From: Verrucomicrobia bacterium UBA6354 | Lineage (GTDB): Bacteria; Verrucomicrobiota; Kiritimatiellia; RFP12; UBA1067 | Direction: 5' to 3' | Length of the DNA stretch: 11,020 nucleotides | Assembly (NCBI GenBank): GCA_002440145.1 | Contig: DJRS01000116.1 | Location: forward strand, 1-11,020 | Shown: piece after piece, positions 6,101-11,020 of the stretch | How positions within the stretch are numbered: position 1 is the first letter of the stretch | How the letters are laid out: every line of letters begins with the position of its first letter | The notes under the pieces: model-generated | Seen by the model: only the letters and a program-made list of their open reading frames with translations | Databases searched by the model: none | What the model was told of the DNA's origin: nothing | Translations under genes and position numbers: made by a program

Positions 6101-8188
6101 GTGCGCGCTCTTCTTTTGACAGGCATGGTGCTGTTCGCGGGGATATGTTTCGCGGATGGCGACTTCATTTCCCGGGAGGCGCTTCGCGATGGGCTTTGGG
6201 GGATTGCCCGTTTGCACGCATCCGAATTGCCGGAGGAAGAAGGGCGGCTTGTCACGCTGGAGAGTTATGCGCGCGAGGCGAAATGGAAAGAAATCCTTTC
6301 TTCCTTGGATTCTTGGGGCGCGATGGAGAATCCCGCTTTCGCCGGTTATCGCGCTTATGCCCTTGCGCAACTCGGCAATGTGGCGGAAGCTGTCCGTCTG
6401 TTGGGCGCGACGTCCACGACGAATGCAGCCGAAGCGCGTCGTTTGTGCGCGTTGCAAGCCGTGCTTTTGCTTGAGCAGGGGCAGGCGGCCCGTGCTTTGC
6501 AGCTCGTCGACAAGTCCCTGCTCGAACAAGGCGATCCCGAGGAGCGCCTTGTCGCCGCGGACGTGGCCCGTGCGAACGGCGAAACCAATCGTGCGGGCGC
6601 CATTTGGCGGGAGGTTGCGCGAATGCCCGCGGCAGACGAGAAATTGCGGGCGAATGCGGCGTTGCTGTCGGACGACTTAGCGTTGATGACCAATCTTTTG
6701 CCCCAAATCAGAAACGAGACGGACCATGGTCGCCTGGCTTTGCGCATTGCTTTGCATAATTTGTCCGACACAAACCAGTGGACGGATTCCGTGCTCATAA
6801 TACGCGACGCGGCGCATCGCCAGCCCGATCGCCCCGATGTGCAACCCGCCTATCTGGCCTATGCGCGCACGGCGCTTCTGGCGGGCCGCGACGACGAGGC
6901 TGCGGGGGCCTATCGCGATGCACTGGAAATATGGCCCGCGCTTGCACGCGACACGACGGTCCAGGAGGAGCGCGGCTGGGCCTGCCGGCGCCTGGGCCGC
7001 ATAGACGAGGCGCTTGATGCGTTTCGTGCGGCGGAGGATGCGACCACGAACGACCTGCAGCACGCCAAAATCGCCTTGATACAAGGCGACACCCTGGCGG
7101 AGGCGGGGCGTGTGGATGAAGCGATGGCCTGCTATCGGGTTGTCATGTCCAAATATCCCGGCACGCCGGCCGGCAAGAAGCTGGCGAGACTCGTCAAATG
7201 CAAGGAGATGGAAGTGAAAGGCCGCGAACTTTATCGCACATTCCAATTCGACGAGGCGCGCCGCGTGTTCGCGGAACTCGCGAAAGAGGACCCTGCGCGT
7301 GCGGACAAGATGGCCTATCTGGACGTCCTGTGCCTTTACGGCCTCAATCGGGACGCCGAGGCCGTCGCCAAGGCGCAAACCCTGTCCGCGCGCGCAGCCG
7401 ACCCCGTCGCGCGCATGAAAGCATTGCACTGGCTCGCGAAATATGCCTACGGCCAATCCCGCTGGAAGGAGGCTTCCGCACGCTTCGAGGCGTATGCGGA
7501 CGGCGCCCCTGGGGACGTTGACGCGCCCGCGGCGCTCGTTTGGGCGGCGCGCGCCGCCTATGCGGACGGAGCGTTCGAGCGGGCCGTGGAACTGAGCACG
7601 CGGCGCTTGCGAGAATGGCCAAAAGCCCCCGGCCGTGCCGGAGCCTATTTGGTGCAAGGCGAGGCGTTGATAGCCTTGTCGCGCTTCGCGGAAGCCGTTC
7701 TTGTCCTGGAACGCGCCTCGGAGGCCGCGGCGGATTCGCCGGCTGACCGTTTGACGGCGCGCATGCTCAAGGCTGATGCTTTGTTCGCGATGGGGGCGGA
7801 CAATCCGGTGCGTTACGAGGAAGCGCTTCTGGCCTATCATATGGTTGGGCACGGCGAGGTGCTTACGCCTTCCCGCCGGCTCGTCATCGCCTACAAGGTG
7901 GCGCGCACGCTCGAGAAACTGGGCCGGCTGGAAGGCGCCTTGGACGAGTACTACGCGAACGTGGTGCTGGCCTACCGGACAGGCCGGCTCGCAGGCGTGA
8001 TTTTCGACGATGATGCGCGCGCCGTGTTCGTGAAGGCGGCTTTTCGCCTTGCGAACGAGTACGAGCGCCGCGGTCTCAAAATGCAAGCCGAGCGCATTCT
8101 GGAACTTGTCGCGGCCAGCGACGTGCCGGCGGCTGCAGAGGCCGAGCGTCGCATCGACCGTCTGCAGACAGGAGGGTTCTTCCCATGA
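6101..8188 (+). CDS. Exported TPR-repeat protein
   Basis: This is a 695-residue, mostly helical protein built of tetratricopeptide-like repeats. Residues 1-18 are a likely Sec signal peptide (MRALLLTGMVLFAGICFA, cleavage after Ala18). Cys16 is not in a good lipobox, since the residue before it is Ile. TPR-type units are visible as A/G-x-A-x-x-x-Y/F patterns: DEAAGAYRDALEIWP, GRIDEALDAFRAAED, GRVDEAMACYRVVMSKYPG, FDEARRVFAELAKEDP, RFAEAVLVLERASEAA and GRLEGALDEYYANVV. Some resemble the BamD/YbgF style of periplasmic TPR. The start is a GTG 3 bp after era, with GGGAGGAG (6082-6089) 11 bases upstream; the next in-frame ATG (6125) would cut the signal peptide. Its stop overlaps the ExbB-like start, so it probably works with that complex as a periplasmic scaffold. 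Its exact role is unknown. Confidence 0.87.
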   Translation: MRALLLTGMVLFAGICFADGDFISREALRDGLWGIARLHASELPEEEGRLVTLESYAREAKWKEILSSLDSWGAMENPAFAGYRAYALAQLGNVAEAVRLLGATSTTNAAEARRLCALQAVLLLEQGQAARALQLVDKSLLEQGDPEERLVAADVARANGETNRAGAIWREVARMPAADEKLRANAALLSDDLALMTNLLPQIRNETDHGRLALRIALHNLSDTNQWTDSVLIIRDAAHRQPDRPDVQPAYLAYARTALLAGRDDEAAGAYRDALEIWPALARDTTVQEERGWACRRLGRIDEALDAFRAAEDATTNDLQHAKIALIQGDTLAEAGRVDEAMACYRVVMSKYPGTPAGKKLARLVKCKEMEVKGRELYRTFQFDEARRVFAELAKEDPARADKMAYLDVLCLYGLNRDAEAVAKAQTLSARAADPVARMKALHWLAKYAYGQSRWKEASARFEAYADGAPGDVDAPAALVWAARAAYADGAFERAVELSTRRLREWPKAPGRAGAYLVQGEALIALSRFAEAVLVLERASEAAADSPADRLTARMLKADALFAMGADNPVRYEEALLAYHMVGHGEVLTPSRRLVIAYKVARTLEKLGRLEGALDEYYANVVLAYRTGRLAGVIFDDDARAVFVKAAFRLANEYERRGLKMQAERILELVAASDVPAAAEAERRIDRLQTGGFFP

Positions 8189-8805
8189 TGACTTTCGACA
8201 ACCCCGTCTATTGGGTCTTGATCGCGCTCGCGGCCGTCGCGGTCGTGGTGTTCTTCGAGCGTTTCTTTGAATTGCGCCGCGCCCAGATAGATTGGCAGGA
8301 TTTCACGAAGGGCGTCTTTAACGTGCTCGACGGCGGCAATGAAAACGAAGCCTTGAGCATTTGCGAGGATACGCCCGTCCCCGTCGCCTCGATCATGGCT
8401 TGCGCCATCCGTCGCCGCACGGCGCCCGTGCATATTCTGCGCGAAGCGGTCGACGCGCAGGGCCGCGCCATCGTGAACCGTCTCTACCGCCGCCTGACGA
8501 CGCTCGCGCTCATCGGGCGCATCGCGCCGCTGGTCGGTTTGCTGGGGACCATTCTGGGCTTTGTGCGGGCGTTGACGCTGCTGAACGGCGCCGAGCTGGT
8601 CGCGCGCGTGGACGTGCTGCATGCGGCCGTGCCGGCGTTCTTCTCGGCGGCCCTGGGCCTCGCCGTCATGATTCCCGTGATAATCATGCACGCCTGCCTT
8701 AAATTGCGCGTGGACCGCATTGTGTTCAATCTCGAGGCGGCCGCGACGTCCATTGTCGGCTATTTCGCCGCGAAAGCCGCGCATGCGAAAGGTTCCGCGG
8801 AATGA
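8185..8805 (+). CDS. MotA/TolQ/ExbB-family inner-membrane protein lacking proton-path residues
   Basis: This 206-residue protein has ExbB/TolQ layout: TM1 (about 8-24), a cytoplasmic loop (25-103), TM2 (about 104-130) with IAPLVGLLGTILGF, and TM3 (about 147-168) with AALGLAVMIPVI. In ion-driven stators such as ExbB-ExbD and TolQ-TolR, these helices form a pentamer around two ExbD/TolR helices. By hand alignment to E. coli ExbB, Thr148 is kept (Thr122), but Thr181 becomes Ala155 and Glu176 becomes Pro150. The family assignment is firm; ion-driven activity is doubtful. ATG overlaps the TPR stop (ATGA), with GGAGGG (8171-8176) 8 bases upstream. An ExbD-like gene follows, also by ATGA overlap. 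Confidence 0.9.
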   Translation: MMTFDNPVYWVLIALAAVAVVVFFERFFELRRAQIDWQDFTKGVFNVLDGGNENEALSICEDTPVPVASIMACAIRRRTAPVHILREAVDAQGRAIVNRLYRRLTTLALIGRIAPLVGLLGTILGFVRALTLLNGAELVARVDVLHAAVPAFFSAALGLAVMIPVIIMHACLKLRVDRIVFNLEAAATSIVGYFAAKAAHAKGSAE

Positions 8806-9284
8806 GCTGGGACCACTGGCGGACGGCGCGCGCATACGCGCGCACGGGCGGCAAACCGGGCGCTTGGGAACCTTTTGCCGAAGCGGCGCCCTATCTCGCG
8901 ACAGGGCTTCTCTTCCTGCTCCTGTATCTGCTGTCGGACGCAACGACGTCCGCCAAGGGCGTCCTCTTCGATTTGCCTTCGGCGGAGGCGGTGGACAGCG
9001 CGCGCATTTCGCTCGCCGCGCTCGTGCTCCCGACCGCGCGCGAGACGCTGGTCTTTTTCGACGATGCGCGCTATGTGATGGAGGATGAGTCTTCCATGGA
9101 TGCGCTGGCGGCCCAGCTTTCGGACCGCGCGGCGGCGGCCGAAACGCCCGCTTTGCTCGTGTTGGCGGACAAACGCGTGAAAAGCGGCGATCTGATGCGC
9201 CTCGCCGAGCTGGCGCGGCGGAGCGGAGTGAAGAAGATCTTCTTCTCGACGAAGAACGACGCGCTTGACCGGGAGATGGAATGA
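8802..9284 (+). CDS. Divergent ExbD/TolR-like protein without the TM aspartate
   Basis: This 160-residue bitopic protein has one TM helix (about 29-45) and a periplasmic domain. The C-terminal part LLVLADKRVKSGDLMRLAEL, then ARRSGVKKIFF (about 118-148) matches the ExbD pattern (R/L-ADK-x-V-x-x-x-x-L-M-x-x-x-x-x-x-x-x-G-x-x-K-I). The TM start APYLA aligns with ExbD TPFID, and the distance from that Pro to the later LP (58-59) differs from E. coli ExbD by only one residue. That alignment puts Ala33 where ExbD/TolR have their essential Asp. Asp46 at the outer end and Glu27 before the helix are the nearest acids. It is the obvious partner of the ExbB-like protein, with which it overlaps by ATGA; GAAAGG (8787-8792) lies 9 bases before the start. 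The N-terminal 25 residues are basic and cytoplasmic. Confidence 0.78.
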   Translation: MSWDHWRTARAYARTGGKPGAWEPFAEAAPYLATGLLFLLLYLLSDATTSAKGVLFDLPSAEAVDSARISLAALVLPTARETLVFFDDARYVMEDESSMDALAAQLSDRAAAAETPALLVLADKRVKSGDLMRLAELARRSGVKKIFFSTKNDALDREME

Positions 9285-9766
9285 GCCGGCCCGTCTGCAG
9301 ACCCGCGCGCAGCCTGCGCAGCGAGATTCTGGCCTTGCTGCTGGCGTCGGCCGTCCCGGGCGCCGTGTTCCTGCTCGTGTATCTCTCGATCCGTTCCCTG
9401 CCGCGGAGCTTGAATCCCTGGCCCGCGGAGCGGGAGCCGTTCGGCTCGCTCATCTGCTTGAAGCCCGAACAGGAGCGTGCGGCGCTGCGCGCGATCCGTT
9501 CGGCATGGCGGCCCAGTCTGGCGGAGGTGCGCGCCCACGCGGTCGATCTCTCCGTCCTGGATCTGCCCGAAAGCCGGCCGGAAAGCGTTCTGGCCTTGCG
9601 CGACTGCGTGCAGAACGCGCCGCAGCCGCCCGCTTGCCGCCTGCCGCGTCCCCTGCCGCTCTCGCTGGCCGCGCCCCCTCCGCGCAGGATTGGACCGCAG
9701 CCACAGGCCAACGAGTTGCGCGCGGGGCCGTTTGCGCGCGCGGAATTGCTTAAAACTGATGATTGA
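9281..9766 (+). CDS. Unknown proline-rich single-TM protein
   Basis: I do not recognise this 161-residue protein. It has a basic N-terminus, one TM helix (about 16-38), a helical stretch (about 61-100) and a proline-rich tail (NAPQPPACRLPRPLPLSL, then APPPRRIGPQPQ, about 112-144). Its place after ExbB- and ExbD-like genes, its topology and its proline-rich part recall TonB or TolA. However, the folded TonB C-terminal domain (YP motif) is absent, so that identity is not supported. It begins on an ATGA overlap with the previous stop, with GGGAG (9271-9275) 5 bases upstream, which supports it being a real gene co-translated with the complex. Base composition is as GC-rich as its neighbours. It ends 13 bp before the pyrE start. 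Confidence 0.68.
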   Translation: MSRPVCRPARSLRSEILALLLASAVPGAVFLLVYLSIRSLPRSLNPWPAEREPFGSLICLKPEQERAALRAIRSAWRPSLAEVRAHAVDLSVLDLPESRPESVLALRDCVQNAPQPPACRLPRPLPLSLAAPPPRRIGPQPQANELRAGPFARAELLKTDD

Positions 9767-9771
9767 AAGGA
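9765..9771 (+). promoter_or_regulatory. Ribosome binding site deciding the pyrE start
   Basis: GAAAGGA overlaps the previous gene's stop codon and lies 8 bases before the ATG at 9780 (11 before a second ATG at 9783). The earlier in-frame ATG at 9759 lies upstream of it and is therefore unlikely. Confidence 0.7.
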
Positions 9772-9779
9772 CTCGTGAA

Positions 9780-10391
9780 ATGATGACAGAAGCCGATGTG
9801 TTGGAGGCGTTCAAATCGACTGGAGCCTTGCTGGAAGGCCACTTTGAACTGCGCTCGAAACTCCATTCAAACCGCTACTTCCAATGCGCGAACGTCTTGC
9901 GCTATCCGCGAATCGCGGCAAAACTTTGCGACGCGGTGGTGGAAAAGATGCGCGCTGGCTGCGATTTGGGCCGTGTCGACGGCGTGATATCCCCCGCGGT
10001 CGGCGGCATTCTCGTCGGGCACGAGGTGGCGCGCGCGCTCGACACGAAGTGCGTGTTCGCCGAGAAGGTGCCGGGCGAGGGCGTGGACGCCACGGGCAAG
10101 CCGAACACCGTCCTCGCGATGCGCCGCTTTGCCCTCAAGCCGGGCGAGCGCTATGTCGTCGCTGAAGACGTCGTGACGAAGGGCGGCCGCGTGCAGGAGA
10201 CGATCGACCTTGTCAGAAAAGCGGGATGCGAAGTCGCCGCGGTCGTCCTGCTCGTCGACCGGTCGGGCGGGAAGGCCGCGTTCGGACAGATCCCCATGTT
10301 CTCGTTGATGCGCATGACGCCTGAGACGTGGACGGCGCAGGAATGTCCGCTTTGCAAGGCGGGGAGCCGCCCCGTCCACCCCGGCTCGTGA
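9780..10391 (+). CDS. pyrE: Orotate phosphoribosyltransferase
   Basis: PyrE joins orotate to PRPP to give OMP, the fifth step of pyrimidine synthesis, in the cytoplasm. The 203-residue product has the usual length. It shows the substrate loop ELRSKLHSNRYFQC (23-36), the loop SPAVGGILVGHEVAR (71-85) and the PRPP-binding motif YVVAEDVVTKGGRVQET (125-141) with the paired acids Glu129-Asp130. The C-terminus CPLC (189-192) followed by PGS is seen in one subgroup of bacterial PyrE. A start at 9783 is nearly as good as 9780. It is probably co-transcribed with the upstream membrane-complex genes, and ribB follows 12 bp later. Confidence 0.95.
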   Translation: MMTEADVLEAFKSTGALLEGHFELRSKLHSNRYFQCANVLRYPRIAAKLCDAVVEKMRAGCDLGRVDGVISPAVGGILVGHEVARALDTKCVFAEKVPGEGVDATGKPNTVLAMRRFALKPGERYVVAEDVVTKGGRVQETIDLVRKAGCEVAAVVLLVDRSGGKAAFGQIPMFSLMRMTPETWTAQECPLCKAGSRPVHPGS

Positions 10392-10403
10392 AAAGGAGAC
10401 AGC

Positions 10404-11020
10404 ATGTTCAATACAGTGGAAGAGTGCCTGGAAGCTTTGCGGCGCGGCGAAATCGTGCTCGTGACGGACGCCGAAAACCGCGAAAACGAAGGCGACTGCA
10501 TTTGCGCGGCCGAGTTCGCCACGACGGCGAACGTGAACTTCATGGCGACCTGCGCCAAGGGGTTGATCTGCATGCCCATGTCGGGCGCGCTCTGCGATGC
10601 GCTGGACCTGCCGCAGATGGTGAGCGAGAACACGGACAACCACCATACCGCTTTTACGGTTTCGATCGATGCCGTGTCGACGACGACGGGCATCTCCGCG
10701 GCGGAACGCTCGATGACGGCGCTTGCCGTCGTGGCGCCGGGCGCGAAGCCGGGCGATTTCCGCCGGCCGGGGCACATGTTCCCGCTGCGCGCGCGCGAAG
10801 GCGGCGTCCTGAAGCGCGCGGGCCATACCGAAGCGACAGTCGATCTCATGCGCCTGGCGGGCCTGAAGGAGGCCGGACTGTGCTGCGAGATCATGCGCGA
10901 CGACGGTACGATGGCGCGCCTGCCGGACAACGTCGAATTCGCGCGCAAGCACGGGCTCAAGATGTTGCGCATCGCCGACTTGATCGCCTATCGCCGGCGC
11001 TGCGACAAGCTGGTCGAGGC
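10404..11020 (+). CDS. ribB: 3,4-dihydroxy-2-butanone-4-phosphate synthase, possibly RibBA (partial)
   Basis: This enzyme makes 3,4-dihydroxy-2-butanone-4-P from ribulose-5-P, supplying the four-carbon unit of riboflavin. The gene runs off the window after 205 codons with no stop. Visible motifs are DAENRENEGD (22-31) with acidic metal-binding residues, CMPMSG (56-61), FTVSIDA, TTTGISAAERS, DFRRPGHMFPLRA and the RAGHTEA loop. The last residues (IADLIAYRRRCDKLVEA) match the junction seen in bifunctional RibBA proteins, where a GTP cyclohydrolase II-like domain follows. Whether that domain exists here lies outside the window. AAAGGAG (10392-10398) sits 5 bases before the ATG, 12 bp after pyrE. 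Its substrate ribulose-5-P is also a substrate of the RpiB half upstream. Confidence 0.95.
   Translation, partial: MFNTVEECLEALRRGEIVLVTDAENRENEGDCICAAEFATTANVNFMATCAKGLICMPMSGALCDALDLPQMVSENTDNHHTAFTVSIDAVSTTTGISAAERSMTALAVVAPGAKPGDFRRPGHMFPLRAREGGVLKRAGHTEATVDLMRLAGLKEAGLCCEIMRDDGTMARLPDNVEFARKHGLKMLRIADLIAYRRRCDKLVE

Noticed and set aside
5069..6529. Long minus-strand open frame opposite era
   Set aside because: It mirrors a clear Era coding sequence. The His/Arg-rich translation has no domain pattern.
6677..8086. Long minus-strand open frame opposite the TPR gene
   Set aside because: It is an antisense shadow of a repeat protein with GC-rich codons, with no recognisable motif.
9230..9245. 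Perfect 16-base palindrome GAAGAAGATCTTCTTC, possible operator or hairpin
   Set aside because: It lies inside the ExbD-like coding sequence, where it encodes KKIFF, a conserved-looking strand of the domain. It has no loop or T-run, so codon content explains it.
7972..9711. Long open frame on the minus strand (about 579 codons) opposite the TPR/ExbB/ExbD genes
   Set aside because: It is antisense to four well-supported genes in GC-rich DNA, is dominated by Arg/Ala/Gly/Pro/Ser, has no recognisable domain and no ribosome binding site of note. It is a composition artefact.
9281..9766. Calling this gene tonB
   Set aside because: Only topology, proline content and position fit. The conserved TonB C-terminal domain and YP motif are missing.

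Overview
All recognisable genes lie on the + strand and are packed tightly, often with ATGA stop/start overlaps. The DNA is GC-rich. The gene content points to a Gram-negative (diderm) bacterium: it has an MCE/Mla-type lipid transporter, an ExbB/ExbD-like inner-membrane complex and a large exported TPR protein. The RpiB-GlyA fusion, the repeat-bearing MlaD and the overall style suggest the PVC group (Kiritimatiellota, Lentisphaerae or Verrucomicrobiota). This is inference from protein character, since there is no rRNA or other phylogenetic marker in the window.

Region 1 (6-2568) is a complete mlaE-mlaF-mlaD cassette: permease, ATPase and MCE substrate-binding protein of a phospholipid ABC transporter between the two membranes. 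It is followed by a one-TM protein (2596-3306) whose N-terminus resembles the small N-terminal domain of GspF/PilC proteins.

Region 2 begins after the only real intergenic gap (3307-3446). That gap carries a clear sigma70-type promoter with an extended -10 (TGCTATAAT). It appears to drive a 559-residue fusion of ribose-5-phosphate isomerase B to serine hydroxymethyltransferase, then era (2 bp later), then a TPR protein (3 bp later).

Region 3 (6101-9766) is a chain of four genes: exported TPR protein, ExbB/TolQ-like protein, ExbD/TolR-like protein and a proline-rich single-TM protein. The last three each start on the ATGA overlap of the gene before. The ExbB- and ExbD-like proteins keep their family architecture, but they appear to lack the polar or acidic residues that form the proton path in E. 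coli ExbB/ExbD. This is the most unusual feature of the window.

Region 4 (9780-11020) holds pyrE and the start of ribB (possibly ribBA), which is cut by the window edge. From 3447 onward no gap exceeds 13 bp, so one long transcript is plausible. It would mix pentose-phosphate, one-carbon, pyrimidine and riboflavin steps with an envelope complex. No RNA genes, mobile elements, CRISPR arrays or convincing intrinsic terminators were seen, and no stretch above 300 bases lacks a gene.
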